Shown: positions 18,536 through 27,465, numbered from the stretch's first letter. The stretch is DNA of 64,000 bases from Inquilinus sp052113205 (GCF_052113205.1 NZ_JBFRCU010000020.1:22903-86902), one strand, 5' to 3'. Notes: generated by a model from the sequence alone, not told the origin. Made by a program: numbers and translations.

Positions 18536-20176
18536 ATGGAGACGAAGAGCGCGCATGTCGACAGCTTCGCCCGCGACAACCTGCCGCCGCGGGAGCAATG
18601 GCCGGAGTTCCGTTTCACCCTGCCGGCGCTGCAATACCCGGCGCGGCTGAACTGCGTCGCCGAGCTGCTGGACCGGCACGTCGCCGAGGGGCATGGCGAG
18701 AGGCCCTGCCTGATCGCGCCGGGCGTCGAATGGTCCTATGCCGAGCTGCTCGACCGGGTGGACCGGATCGCCCGGGTGCTGGTGCGGGACTCCGGCCTGG
18801 TGCCGGGCGACCGCGTGCTGCTGCGGTCGGCCAACAACCCGATGATGGTCGCCAGCTACCTGGCGGCGCTGAAGGCCGGGGCGGTGGTGGTCGCCACCAT
18901 GCCGCTGCTGCGCGCCAAGGAACTGGCCTTCATGATCGAGAAGGCCCGCGTTCGCGTCGCCATCTGCGACGCCCGGCTGCTGCCTGATCTGGAGACGGCG
19001 CGAACCCAGGCCCCGGTGCTGGAGCACATCGTGGCCTTCGGCGGTGGCACCGATTCCGACCTCGAGGCCCGCATGGACATGGCGCCGGGCGGCTTCGCGC
19101 CGGTCGACACGGCGGCGGAGGATATCTGCCTGATCGGCTTCACCTCCGGCACCACCGGGGTGCCGAAGGGCACGATGCACAACCACCGCGACCTGCTGGC
19201 GATCTGCGACGCCTATTCCCGCCAGGTGCTGCAGCCGAACGAGTCCGACCGCTTCATCGGCAGCCCGCCTCTGGCCTTCACCTTCGGGCTGGGCGGGCTG
19301 GTGCTGTTCCCGATGCGGGCCGGCGCCTCCACCGTGCTGCTGGAGCGCGCGTCGCCGGCGGAGCTGCTGGACGGCATCGAGCGCTTCCGCCCGACCATCT
19401 GCTTCACCGCCCCCACCGCATACCGCGCCATGCTGGCGCAGCGGCCGGGGCGCGGCCTGACCAGCCTGCGCCGCTGCGTCTCGGCCGGCGAGGCGCTGCC
19501 CGCCGCCACCTTCGAGGCCTGGCGCGACGCCACCGGCATCGAGATCACCGAGGGCATCGGCGCCACCGAGATGCTGCACATCTTCATCGCCTCCCGCCCC
19601 GGCGCGGTGCGGCCGGGATCGACCGGCACGGTGGTGCCGGGCTATGAGGCGAAGATCGTCGACGACGATTTCAACGAGGTTCCGGCGGGCCAGGCCGGGC
19701 GGCTGGCGGTGCGCGGCCCGACCGGCTGCCGCTACCTCGCCGACGACCGCCAGCGCGCCTATGTCCAGGACGGCTGGAACCTGACCGGCGACACCTATCG
19801 CCGCGATGCCGACGGCTATTTCTGGTACCAGGCGCGGTCGGACGACATGATCGTCTCCTCCGGCTACAACATCGCCGGGCCGGAGGTGGAGAACGCGCTG
19901 CTGACCCATCCGGCGGTGCAGGAATGCGGCGTGGTCGGCGTGCCCGACCCGGACCGCGGCCAGGTCGTGAAGGCCTATGTCGTGCTGAAGCCCGGCCACG
20001 CGCCCGACGCCGCGACCCGCAAGGCGCTGCAGGACCATGTGAAGGCCGAGATCGCGCCCTACAAATACCCCCGCGCGGTCGAGTTCCTGGAGCGGCTGCC
20101 GCGCACCGAGACCGGCAAGCTGCAGCGCTTCCAGCTGCGCCGCATGGCCACCGAAGCTCCAGCGAAGGTCTCATGA
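18536..20176 (+). CDS. Aryl-CoA ligase, benzoate/2-aminobenzoate-CoA ligase-like
   Basis: A 546-residue AMP-forming ligase. The P-loop TSGTTGVPKG is at 203-212, the ITEGIGATEMLHIF motif matches the benzoate-CoA ligase group, GDTYRRDADGYFWYQARSDDMI holds the ribose-binding Asp, and the catalytic lysine is Lys528 in RTETGKLQR. The N-terminus SAHVDSFARDNLPPREQWPE is like ligases annotated as 2-aminobenzoate-CoA ligase, so anthranilate or salicylate is the best guess. It activates the acid for the operon's later steps. The start ATG 18536 has GGGAGAGG upstream; the 3' end overlaps the thioesterase gene by 4 bp. Confidence 0.88.
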   Translation: METKSAHVDSFARDNLPPREQWPEFRFTLPALQYPARLNCVAELLDRHVAEGHGERPCLIAPGVEWSYAELLDRVDRIARVLVRDSGLVPGDRVLLRSANNPMMVASYLAALKAGAVVVATMPLLRAKELAFMIEKARVRVAICDARLLPDLETARTQAPVLEHIVAFGGGTDSDLEARMDMAPGGFAPVDTAAEDICLIGFTSGTTGVPKGTMHNHRDLLAICDAYSRQVLQPNESDRFIGSPPLAFTFGLGGLVLFPMRAGASTVLLERASPAELLDGIERFRPTICFTAPTAYRAMLAQRPGRGLTSLRRCVSAGEALPAATFEAWRDATGIEITEGIGATEMLHIFIASRPGAVRPGSTGTVVPGYEAKIVDDDFNEVPAGQAGRLAVRGPTGCRYLADDRQRAYVQDGWNLTGDTYRRDADGYFWYQARSDDMIVSSGYNIAGPEVENALLTHPAVQECGVVGVPDPDRGQVVKAYVVLKPGHAPDAATRKALQDHVKAEIAPYKYPRAVEFLERLPRTETGKLQRFQLRRMATEAPAKVS

Positions 20177-20640
20177 ACGACACCCGCCGCGCCCCGCTCC
20201 CTGCCGGCGACCTGCCGGCCGCAGCTTTCACCGCCCGGCAGCCGATCCGGTTCGAGCATTGCGACACCGCCGGCATCGTCTTCTTCGCCCGCTACTTCAC
20301 CATGATGCAGGGCGCGGTGGAGGAATGGTTCGCGGCCGAGCTGGGCCTCGACTATGCCGACATCATCCAGCACCACCGGGTCGGCCTCGGCTATGTCCGG
20401 GCCGAATGCGATTACGTGAAGCCGGCGCGGCTGGGCGATGTGTTGAGCCTGACCCTGCTGGTCGAGCGGGTCGGCCGCAGCTCGATCGGCCTGGCCTTTC
20501 ACGGCCATCGCGTCGGCGAGCCGGTGCTGGTGGGGCGGCTGGTGCTGGTGACCACGGATATCAACGAGACGGCGTCGATCCCGATCCCGGCGGACATCCG
20601 GGACGCGGTGGACTCCTATCAGCGGAGATGCGCGACGTGA
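20173..20640 (+). CDS. Acyl-CoA thioesterase, 4-hydroxybenzoyl-CoA thioesterase family
   Basis: A 155-residue hotdog-fold protein. The motif FEHCDTAGIVFFARYF places Asp31 where the catalytic Asp of the Pseudomonas 4-hydroxybenzoyl-CoA thioesterase lies. It probably releases CoA from dead-end aryl-CoA esters or from the pathway product. ATGA overlap (20173-20176) with the ligase gene shows tight coupling. Confidence 0.9.
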   Translation: MNDTRRAPLPAGDLPAAAFTARQPIRFEHCDTAGIVFFARYFTMMQGAVEEWFAAELGLDYADIIQHHRVGLGYVRAECDYVKPARLGDVLSLTLLVERVGRSSIGLAFHGHRVGEPVLVGRLVLVTTDINETASIPIPADIRDAVDSYQRRCAT

Positions 20641-21059
20641 CGATGATCGATCAGCCGGCCGCTGACGGCCTGGTGACGCTGCAGCCGGAAGGCTGGCCGG
20701 CGCCGAAGGGCTATGCCAACGGTATGATGGGGCGCGGCCAGGTGGTCTTCGTCGGCGGCCAGATCGGCTGGGATGCGGAAGGCCGCTTCGCCGACGGCAT
20801 GGTCGGCCAGATCGCCCAGGCGCTGCGCAACATCCTGGCGGTGCTGGCCGCGGCCGGCGCCGGCCCGCAGCACATCGCCCGGCTGACCTGGTATGTCACC
20901 GACATGGAGGCCTACCGCGCCAACCTGAAGCCGCTCGGCCGCGCCTATCGCGAGGTGATGGGCGCGCATTACCCGGCGATGGCGGTGATGCGGGTGGTCG
21001 AGCTGGTGGAGCGCGAGGCGCTGGTCGAGATCGAAGCCACCGCCGTGCTGCCGGAGTGA
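20637..21059 (+). CDS. RidA/YjgF-like protein without the canonical arginine
   Basis: A 140-residue RidA-fold protein (motif FVGGQIGWDAEG, LAAAGAGPQHIARLTWYVTD, LVEREALVEIEATAV). The arginine that binds the carboxylate of enamine/imine substrates in true RidA deaminases is replaced: the usual PAR before the final strands reads PAM here. It therefore belongs to a divergent subgroup (Rid4-7-like) whose members sit in catabolic operons, perhaps handling an unstable amine/imine intermediate, which would suit an aminobenzoate pathway. GTG at 20637 is chosen (GGAG 9 nt upstream, GTGA overlap with the previous stop); ATG 20628 is an alternative. Confidence 0.85.
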   Translation: MTMIDQPAADGLVTLQPEGWPAPKGYANGMMGRGQVVFVGGQIGWDAEGRFADGMVGQIAQALRNILAVLAAAGAGPQHIARLTWYVTDMEAYRANLKPLGRAYREVMGAHYPAMAVMRVVELVEREALVEIEATAVLPE

Positions 21060-21907
21060 TGGGGATGGCCGCCCTCCGCTATGGCGACCCGGACTGGTGC
21101 GAGCGGGAGTACAACCCGCGGGTCACCGTGCCGGACATGGCCGTCGTCTTCGGCCGCTGGCTCGAGACCGCCGCGGCGACGCGGGCGCGGCTGCCGCACC
21201 AGACGGGCATCGCTTATGGCGCGGATCCGCGCGAGACGCTGGACCTGTTTCGGGCCGACCGGCCGCGCGGCGCCGTGGTGTTCATCCATGGCGGCTACTG
21301 GCGTGCCTCCTCCAAAGACGAGGTGTCTTGGGCCGCCGCGGCGCTGGTGCCGGCCGGCTTCACCACGGTGGTGCTGAACTATCCGCTGTGCCCGCAGACC
21401 ACGGTCGCCGGCATCGCCGAAAGCTGCCGCCGGGCCATCGCCTTCGCCTGGACCACTCTGCTGGGCGAGGCCGAGCGGCGCTGCCTGATCGTCAGCGGCC
21501 ATTCCGCCGGCGGCTACCTGACGGCATCGATGCTGGCGACCGACTGGCCGGTGCGCGGCCTGCCNGTGGCGCCCTTCGCCGGCGGCCTGTCGATCTCCGG
21601 CGTGTTCGACCTGCGGCCGCTGCTGCGCACCAGCATGAACGAGCTGATCCGCCTGACGCCGGAGCAGGCCTCTGGCTGGAGCCTGCACGAGACGCCGCAG
21701 CCGGCGTCGGGCGCGCCGCTGGAACTGCTGGTCGGCGGCGACGAGCCGGCGGAGTTCCACCGCCAGTCGGCGCTGATGGCGGCGGCCTGGCCGGGCCTCG
21801 CCCGCGCGCCGACCGCGGTGCCGGGCCGGCACCATTTCGACGTGGTCGAGCAGATCGGCCATCACGGCAACCCGGTCTTCGACGCGGTGCTGCGGCTGGC
21901 GCGCTAA
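21056..21907 (+). CDS. Alpha/beta hydrolase, kynurenine-formamidase-like
   Basis: A 283-residue hydrolase with HGGYW (78-82) forming the oxyanion hole and the nucleophile elbow GHSAGG (Ser150 in the longest form); the Asp and His of the triad are probably in VGGDEP and GRHHFDVVEQ. This pattern is that of bacterial kynurenine formamidase-like arylesterases, which cleave N-acyl or ester bonds of aromatic amines. One codon contains an unresolved base (21565). It overlaps the RidA gene; starts at GTG 21056, ATG 21059 or ATG 21065 are all possible. Last gene of the operon; its family again points to an anthranilate-type substrate. Confidence 0.87.
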   Translation: MMGMAALRYGDPDWCEREYNPRVTVPDMAVVFGRWLETAAATRARLPHQTGIAYGADPRETLDLFRADRPRGAVVFIHGGYWRASSKDEVSWAAAALVPAGFTTVVLNYPLCPQTTVAGIAESCRRAIAFAWTTLLGEAERRCLIVSGHSAGGYLTASMLATDWPVRGLXVAPFAGGLSISGVFDLRPLLRTSMNELIRLTPEQASGWSLHETPQPASGAPLELLVGGDEPAEFHRQSALMAAAWPGLARAPTAVPGRHHFDVVEQIGHHGNPVFDAVLRLAR

Positions 21908-21929
21908 CTGGAGATCGGCTGATCGCCGC

Positions 21930-22385
21930 TCATGTCAGGAAACGGTCCTCCTGACCCGGCACCGGCAGCATGCAGCTGTCGCTGCGGCCGAACAGGCGCA
22001 GGCGGTTGCGCGCCAGCAGCCCATACAGCCGTTCGCGCCAGCCGAAGGGCAGGACCAGCAGCGCCGACACGAGCGACCAGGGGAAGCCGAGGCCGAGCGC
22101 GGTCCGGATCACGCTTTCCGACTTCAGCCAGGCGACGCCGTCGGCCAGCAGGATGTTGGTCTCGAAATCCTCGGGGTCGAGCCCGTAATGGACATACAGC
22201 GCGCGGCCGGTGCGGGACTGCGCCGGCAGCAGCCGGAACCGCTTCGCCGTGTCGTGCTTCAGGATGAACCGGGCCCAGCCGGAGCACAGGACGCAATGGC
22301 CGTCGAAGATGATCACCGGTCGGTCGTCGGGGAAGGCCGGCACCGCCGGATCTTGCCGCCAGCTATAAGGTTCGCGCTCGATCAT
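21930..22385 (-). CDS. DCC family thiol-disulfide oxidoreductase (DUF393)
   Basis: A 151-residue protein with the family motif DGHCVLC (Asp28, Cys31, Cys34) near the N-terminus, after the strand RPVIIFD, plus DxExFETNILL and a C-terminal RYGLLARNRLRLFG-like segment (YGLLARNRLRLFG). DCC proteins are predicted thioredoxin-fold redox proteins of unknown physiological role. It converges on the hydrolase gene with a 22-bp gap. Confidence 0.9.
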   Translation of the reverse strand: MIEREPYSWRQDPAVPAFPDDRPVIIFDGHCVLCSGWARFILKHDTAKRFRLLPAQSRTGRALYVHYGLDPEDFETNILLADGVAWLKSESVIRTALGLGFPWSLVSALLVLPFGWRERLYGLLARNRLRLFGRSDSCMLPVPGQEDRFLT

Positions 22386-22555
22386 GCCGCTCCGGCCCGC
22401 CTGATTGCTGCCGGGTAGAAAGGCTAGGGCATCGGCCGGGCGGGCGCGCTGCGGCGGATTGTCGGCGGATCAAGGCGAGGCGGACTGGACGATATTTCCT
22501 TGATCCGAAGCGGAAGGACGGGTCGACTATCCGCAAAACTGATCGGGAGGACTGC

Positions 22556-23101
22556 ATGGCGACGTCGCTGGCCGATTATGTCCGCCAGATGGCCCGCAAC
22601 AACGCCTGGGCCAATGCCCGGCTGCACGCGGCCTGCCTGCGGTTGACGCCGGAGGAGTTCGCGGCGCCGCGCACCGGCTTCTTCCCGTCGCTGCGGCGGA
22701 CCCTGAACCACATCCTGATCGTCGATCGTTCCTACCTGGCCGATCTGACGGGCGCCGGCCGGCGCTATCCGGTCGACCCGGTCCCCTATCCCGATGCGGT
22801 CGACCTGGCCGCGGCCCAAGCCCGGATCGACCGCGATCTGGTGGAATTCTGCGACGGGCTGGACGAGGCCGGCCTCGACCGGGTGGTACCGATCGACCGC
22901 CGCGACGGGGTCGCCTATCGCGAGACGGTCAGCGCCATCCTGGCGCACCTGTTCCAGCATCAGATCCACCATCGCGGCCAGGCCCATGCCATGCTGTCCG
23001 GCACCCGGGTGGCGCCGCCGCAGCTCGACGAGTTCTTCCTCGCCTCCGACGCGCCGCGGCGCGAGGCCGAGCTGAGGCGGTTGGGGCTGGAGCGGCGATA
23101 G
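22556..23101 (+). CDS. DinB family protein (putative metal-dependent hydrolase/transferase)
   Basis: A 181-residue four-helix-bundle protein. The metal triad of the DinB/YfiT fold is visible as His52 (LNHIL), His135 and His138/139 (HQIHHRGQAH). Members include thiol-dependent transferases and damage-inducible proteins; the reaction here is unknown. The ATG at 22556 follows GGGAGGACTGC. It ends 6 bp from the convergent TetR gene. Confidence 0.93.
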   Translation: MATSLADYVRQMARNNAWANARLHAACLRLTPEEFAAPRTGFFPSLRRTLNHILIVDRSYLADLTGAGRRYPVDPVPYPDAVDLAAAQARIDRDLVEFCDGLDEAGLDRVVPIDRRDGVAYRETVSAILAHLFQHQIHHRGQAHAMLSGTRVAPPQLDEFFLASDAPRREAELRRLGLERR

Positions 23102-23107
23102 GCCGGA

Positions 23108-23725
23108 TCAGGCGCTGGCGTCCCGGCCCAGCTGCGCCTCGACCAGCGCCTCGGCGGCCCAGACGATGGCGCGGCCGGGGCCGGCGCGGCCGGGCAGGGT
23201 CTGGCTGATCGCATAGGCGCCCTCGACCAGCAGCACCAGCCCGTCGGCCAGCGACTGGGGATCGGGCGCGCCGAGCGCCTCGGCCAGGCGCAGCATCCGG
23301 CGGCGCAGCTCGCGCTTGTTCTCCTCCGACACGCGGCGGCCGGGGTGGCTCGGCTCCGGGAACTCGGTGGCGTCGTTGGTGAAGGGGCAGCCGCGATAAT
23401 CCGGTGCGGTGGTGCGGTCGGCCAGGTACTCCATCATCGCCCGCAGCTGCGCCCGCGGATCGCCCTCATGCTTGGCGAAGGCGCGATCCCAGCGCTGCCA
23501 ATAGGCGGCATTGCGATCCTCGAGATAGGCGACGATCAGGTCGTCCTTCGACGGGAAGGCGCGGTACAGGCTGATCTTCGCCACCCCCGCCTCCTTGGCG
23601 ATCGCGTCGACCCCGACCGCGCGGATGCCCTGGCGGTAGAAGAGGTCGTCGGCCGCTGCGAAGATCCGGTCGCGCGCCCGCTTCGGCGCAGCCTCGGGGA
23701 TCGGGGTGGTGCTCGTCTCCGTCAT
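23108..23725 (-). CDS. TetR/AcrR family transcriptional regulator
   Basis: A 205-residue regulator with the helix-turn-helix at about 18-62 (IRAVGVDAIAKEAGVAKISLYRAFPSKDDL pattern) and a ligand domain containing DYRGCPFTNDATEFPEPSHPG, usual in this subgroup. It is divergent from an MFS transporter and the 118-bp gap contains two identical operators, so it very likely represses both itself and the transporter. Confidence 0.94.
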   Translation of the reverse strand: MTETSTTPIPEAAPKRARDRIFAAADDLFYRQGIRAVGVDAIAKEAGVAKISLYRAFPSKDDLIVAYLEDRNAAYWQRWDRAFAKHEGDPRAQLRAMMEYLADRTTAPDYRGCPFTNDATEFPEPSHPGRRVSEENKRELRRRMLRLAEALGAPDPQSLADGLVLLVEGAYAISQTLPGRAGPGRAIVWAAEALVEAQLGRDASA

Positions 23726-23735
23726 CGCGGAACCC

Positions 23736-23793
23736 TTGACATGTAACCGATCGGTTCGTACCTCTTCACAACCGACGAACCGATCGGTTACAT
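23736..23793. promoter_or_regulatory. Twin TetR operators and overlapping promoter
   Basis: Two 19-bp arms (23741-23759 and 23775-23793) are exact reverse complements of each other. Each arm also contains the palindrome AACCGATCGGTT, so there are two complete operator copies 34 bp apart. A TTGACA hexamer (23736-23741) on the + strand overlaps the left operator, so binding should block the -35 region of the MFS gene promoter; tetR transcription leaves through the other side. Confidence 0.8.
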
Positions 23794-23843
23794 TTGGGCC
23801 TGAGCGCGGCCTTTGTCCACCCGGATCCGGAAAGGGATCATCG

Positions 23844-25133
23844 ATGACCGCCCTTGTCGCGCGCCTGCTGTCAGGCCGAGCGCATTACGGTTGGATCGCC
23901 GCGGCGGTCGCCTTCTTCGTACTGCTCGCCGCCGCCGGCGTCCGGGCCACGCCCAGCGTGCTGATCGTGCCGCTGGAGCAGGCCTTCGGCTGGAGCCGCG
24001 AGACCATCTCCTTCGCCATCGGCGTGAACATCTTTCTCTACGGCCTGATGGGACCCTTCGCCGCGGCGGCGATGCAGCGCTTCGGCATCCGCCCGGTGAT
24101 CATCTTCGCCCTGGCAGTGCTGGCCGCCGCCGTGTCCGGCTCGACGCTGGTCACGCAGGAATGGCAGCTGGTGCTGACCTGGGGCCTGTTCGTCGGCTTC
24201 GGCAGCGGCATCGCCGCGATGGTGTTCGGCGCCACCATCGTCAACCGTTGGTTCCAGGAGCGGCGCGGCCTGGTCATGGGCCTGCTGACCGCCAGCACCG
24301 CCACCGGGTCGCTGGTGTTCCTGCCGATCCTGGCCGCGGTGGCCGAGAATTACGGCTGGCAGTCGGTGGCCTGGGTGGTGGCCGGTGCGGTCGCGGCGAT
24401 GATTCCGGTGGTCTTCCTGCTGCTGCCGGAGCGGCCGCAGGATGTCGGCCTGTCGCGGCTGGGCGAGGCGCCGGGCGCGGCGCCTGCGGTGGCCACCGGC
24501 AACCCGATCCTCACCGCCTTCCGCATCCTCGGCCGGGCCTCGAAGAAGCGCGACTTCTGGCTGCTGGCCGGCAGCTTCTTCGTCTGCGGCCTGACCACCA
24601 ACGGGCTGATCGGCACCCATCTGATCGCCGCCTGCATGGACCAGGGCATTCCGGCCACCACCGGCGCCGGCCTCCTGGCCGCCATGGGCATCTTCGACCT
24701 GATCGGCACCACCGCCTCGGGCTGGCTGTCGGATCGCTATTCCAGCCGCAAGCTGCTGTTCTGGTATTACGGGCTGCGCGGCCTGTCGCTGATCTACCTG
24801 CCCTTCTCCGGCTTCAGCTTCTACGGCCTGTCGGTCTTCGCCGTGTTCTACGGCCTCGACTGGATCGCCACCGTGCCGCCGACGTTGAAGCTGACCAACG
24901 ACGCCTTCGGCAAGGACGACGCGCCGGTGGTGTTCGGCTGGATCGCCGCGTCGCACCAGGTCGGGGCCGCCACCGCCGCCTTCGGCGCCGGAGTGGTCCG
25001 CACCGCCATGGACGGCTATCTCCTGGCCTTCCTGGTCGCCGGGGTGATCTGCGTCGGCACCGCCTTCATGGTGCTGGCGATCGGCCGCGGCCAGCGCCCG
25101 GCCACGGGCCGGCTGGTCGAAGCCACCGCCTGA
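23844..25133 (+). CDS. MFS transporter
   Basis: A 429-residue major facilitator with about twelve hydrophobic helices. The opening HYGWIAAAVAFFVLLAAAGVRATPSVLIVPLEQAFGWSRETISFAIGVN is like the oxalate/formate antiporter and monocarboxylate transporter-like group; the central loop carries ERPQDVGLSRLGE, and the loop between helices 8 and 9 has SDRYSSRKLL. The ATG at 23844 follows AAAGGGAT. Controlled by the divergent TetR through the twin operators; probably an organic anion or drug carrier, not determined. Confidence 0.92.
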   Translation: MTALVARLLSGRAHYGWIAAAVAFFVLLAAAGVRATPSVLIVPLEQAFGWSRETISFAIGVNIFLYGLMGPFAAAAMQRFGIRPVIIFALAVLAAAVSGSTLVTQEWQLVLTWGLFVGFGSGIAAMVFGATIVNRWFQERRGLVMGLLTASTATGSLVFLPILAAVAENYGWQSVAWVVAGAVAAMIPVVFLLLPERPQDVGLSRLGEAPGAAPAVATGNPILTAFRILGRASKKRDFWLLAGSFFVCGLTTNGLIGTHLIAACMDQGIPATTGAGLLAAMGIFDLIGTTASGWLSDRYSSRKLLFWYYGLRGLSLIYLPFSGFSFYGLSVFAVFYGLDWIATVPPTLKLTNDAFGKDDAPVVFGWIAASHQVGAATAAFGAGVVRTAMDGYLLAFLVAGVICVGTAFMVLAIGRGQRPATGRLVEATA

Positions 25134-25244
25134 TCCGGGCCGCCGGGGCGGGGGAAGCCCTGTCCCGGCGGTTCGAGGGGTGGTCATCCGCCGCGGCCCG
25201 CGGCAGTCTCTCCGGCAACGAATCGGTGTTCGGGGAGAGGCTTC

Positions 25245-26819
25245 ATGGCGGACAACTGCGCCCAGGCGATCATCGACGCCTTTACCCGCAGCGGCGTGGA
25301 CACCGCCTTCGGCATCCCCGGCGTGCACACGCTCGAACTATACCGCGCCCTCGGCCGCAACGGGCTGCGCCATGTCGCCGTGCGGCACGAGCAGGGGGCG
25401 GCCTTCATGGCCGACGGCCATGCCCGGGCCAGCGGCCGCCCGGCGATCTGCGTGCTGATCACCGGCCCCGGCCTGCTCAACGCCGCCACCGGCATCGGCC
25501 AGGCCTATTCCGACAGCGTGCCGATGGTGGTGCTGTCCACCGTCAACGCCCGCCCGGATCTCGGCCTCGGCCGCGGCGAGCTGCACGAGATGCGCAACCA
25601 GCGCCTGGCGATGGAGGGGCTGGTCGCCTCCGCCCTCACCGTGATCGATCCGTCCCAGGCCCGCGCCGTGGCCGATCTCAGCCTGGCCCGGATGAGTCTG
25701 GGCCGGCCGCGGCCGGTCTATATCGAGCTGCCGCTCGACATCGCCACGGCCGAGGCGCCCGCGGATGCCGGCGGGTTGCCGGCGCTGCCGCTGCCGGCCC
25801 CGAACCCGGCGGCGCTGGTCCAGGCGGCCGAGTTGCTGCGCGGCGCCGAGCGGCCGCTGATCCTGCTCGGCGGCGGTGCGGTCGGGGCGTCTGCCGCGGC
25901 CCGGCGCCTGGCGGCGAGCCTGGGCGCCGTCGTCGCCTGCTCGATNGCCGGCAAGGGAATCGTGCCCGACGACGATCCGCATTCGATCGGCTCGCGCATC
26001 GGCACGGGCGAGGGGCAGCGGCTGATCGGCGAGGCCGATGTCGTGCTCGCCGTCGGCACCGAGCTGGCGCTGAACGACCGTTGGTCGCCGCTGCGCCTGC
26101 CGGCCGCGCTGATCCGGGTCGACCTCGACCCCGACGTTCTGGTGCGCGATCACCGGCCGGCGGTGCCGCTGCTCTGCGACGCCGGGCAGGCGCTGGAGGG
26201 GCTGGCCGCGGCGCTGTCCGACCTGCGCGGCCGTGCCGTCTGGGCTGGCGACCTCGGGCCGGTGCGGCAGGCCGCTGACACGGCTGAGTTCGGCGACAAG
26301 CCCGGCCATCTGGCGTTCCTGGCCACGCTGCGCGACGCGCTGCCGGACGACGCGGTGGTGGTCTCGGACATGACCCAGATCGCCTATACCGGCAATGTCG
26401 TGTTCCCGGCGCGGCAGCCGCGCGGCTGGCTGCACCCGGTCGGCTTCGGCACGCTGGGCTATGCCCTGCCGGCGGCGATCGGGGCCAAGCTGGCGCGGCC
26501 GGATGCGCAGGTGGTGGCGCTGGCCGGCGACTACGGGCTCGGCTTCACCTGCCAGGAGCTGGGGACGGCCGCCGATCTCGGTCTCGGCCTGCCGGTCGTG
26601 GTCTGGAACAACCGCGGCCTGGGCCAGATCGCCTATGGCATGGACAAGGCCGGGATCGATCGGCTGGGCGTCGACATCGACCCGCCGGCCTTCGACGCCA
26701 TGGCCGCGACCTATGGCTGCGGCTATGCCGCGGTCGACGACCCGCGCCACCTGCCGCAGCGCCTGGCCGCCGCCTTCGAGGACAGCAAGCCGACCCTGAT
26801 CGAGGTCGCGGCCGGATAG
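25245..26819 (+). CDS. Thiamine-diphosphate enzyme, acetolactate-synthase-like (possible 5-guanidino-2-oxopentanoate decarboxylase)
   Basis: A 524-residue TPP enzyme with the three domains of the acetolactate synthase/2-oxoacid decarboxylase family. The catalytic Glu49 lies in RHEQGAAFMADGHARASGRP, and the TPP/Mg motif is GDYGLGFTCQELGTAADLG...NN in the C-terminal domain. It is shorter than true AHAS catalytic subunits, and no small subunit is nearby. The N-terminal stretch resembles AruI, the decarboxylase of the arginine transaminase route, which makes that assignment possible but not certain. GGGGAGAGG precedes the ATG. One codon has an unresolved base (25946). Confidence 0.85.
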   Translation: MADNCAQAIIDAFTRSGVDTAFGIPGVHTLELYRALGRNGLRHVAVRHEQGAAFMADGHARASGRPAICVLITGPGLLNAATGIGQAYSDSVPMVVLSTVNARPDLGLGRGELHEMRNQRLAMEGLVASALTVIDPSQARAVADLSLARMSLGRPRPVYIELPLDIATAEAPADAGGLPALPLPAPNPAALVQAAELLRGAERPLILLGGGAVGASAAARRLAASLGAVVACSXAGKGIVPDDDPHSIGSRIGTGEGQRLIGEADVVLAVGTELALNDRWSPLRLPAALIRVDLDPDVLVRDHRPAVPLLCDAGQALEGLAAALSDLRGRAVWAGDLGPVRQAADTAEFGDKPGHLAFLATLRDALPDDAVVVSDMTQIAYTGNVVFPARQPRGWLHPVGFGTLGYALPAAIGAKLARPDAQVVALAGDYGLGFTCQELGTAADLGLGLPVVVWNNRGLGQIAYGMDKAGIDRLGVDIDPPAFDAMAATYGCGYAAVDDPRHLPQRLAAAFEDSKPTLIEVAAG

Positions 26820-26898
26820 GAACCAGCCTTCGCCGCCGGCCGTTCCCCGAATAGATGGTCCGCGTCCCGCGGCCGTCCATCTGACCAGGGAGAGCGGC

Positions 26899-27465
26899 AT
26901 GACCGAACGTCTCGACGGACGCAGGATCGCCGTGCTCGTCGCCCACGGCTTCGAGCAGGTGGAGATGACCGAGCCGGTCAAGGCCTTGAAGCAGGCCGGC
27001 GCCAGGGTCGACATCGTCAGCCCGGAAGCCGTGCAGGTGACCGGCCACAAGCATCTCGACAAGGGCGACAGCTTCCCGGTCGACGTGCCGCTCGATCAGG
27101 CCGCGTCCGAGGGCTATGACGGCCTGCTGATCCCGGGCGGCGTGCACAGCCCGGACCGGCTGCGCACCGACAAGAAGGCGCTCAGCTTCGTCCGCGCCTT
27201 CTTCGAAGCCGGCAAGCCGGTGGCGGCGATCTGCCATGGGCCGCAGCTGCTGATCAGCGCCGGGGTGGTCGAGAACTGCGAGATGACCGGGTACAAGGCG
27301 ATCCAGATCGATCTGCGCAATGCCGGCGCCACGGTCTATGACCGCGAGGTGGTGGTCGACCAGGGCGTGGTCACCAGCCGGTCGCCGGACGACCTCCCGG
27401 CCTTCAACGCCAGGATGGTCGAGGAATTCGCCGAGGGCGAGCACAGCGGCCGGATGGCCGGCTGA
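26899..27465 (+). CDS. DJ-1/PfpI family protein (YhbO/PfpI subgroup)
   Basis: A 188-residue DJ-1 superfamily protein. The nucleophile elbow is AAICHGPQ with Cys112, and the acidic partner is Glu19 in HGFEQVE. This subgroup includes PfpI and YhbO, linked to stress protection against glyoxal-type damage. The C-terminus EEFAEGEHSGRMAG is slightly extended. It lies 79 bp after the TPP enzyme on the same strand. Confidence 0.94.
   Translation: MTERLDGRRIAVLVAHGFEQVEMTEPVKALKQAGARVDIVSPEAVQVTGHKHLDKGDSFPVDVPLDQAASEGYDGLLIPGGVHSPDRLRTDKKALSFVRAFFEAGKPVAAICHGPQLLISAGVVENCEMTGYKAIQIDLRNAGATVYDREVVVDQGVVTSRSPDDLPAFNARMVEEFAEGEHSGRMAG

Noticed and set aside
25245..26819. Biosynthetic acetolactate synthase (ilvB)
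   Set aside because: Shorter than the catalytic subunit and no regulatory subunit or other ilv gene nearby.
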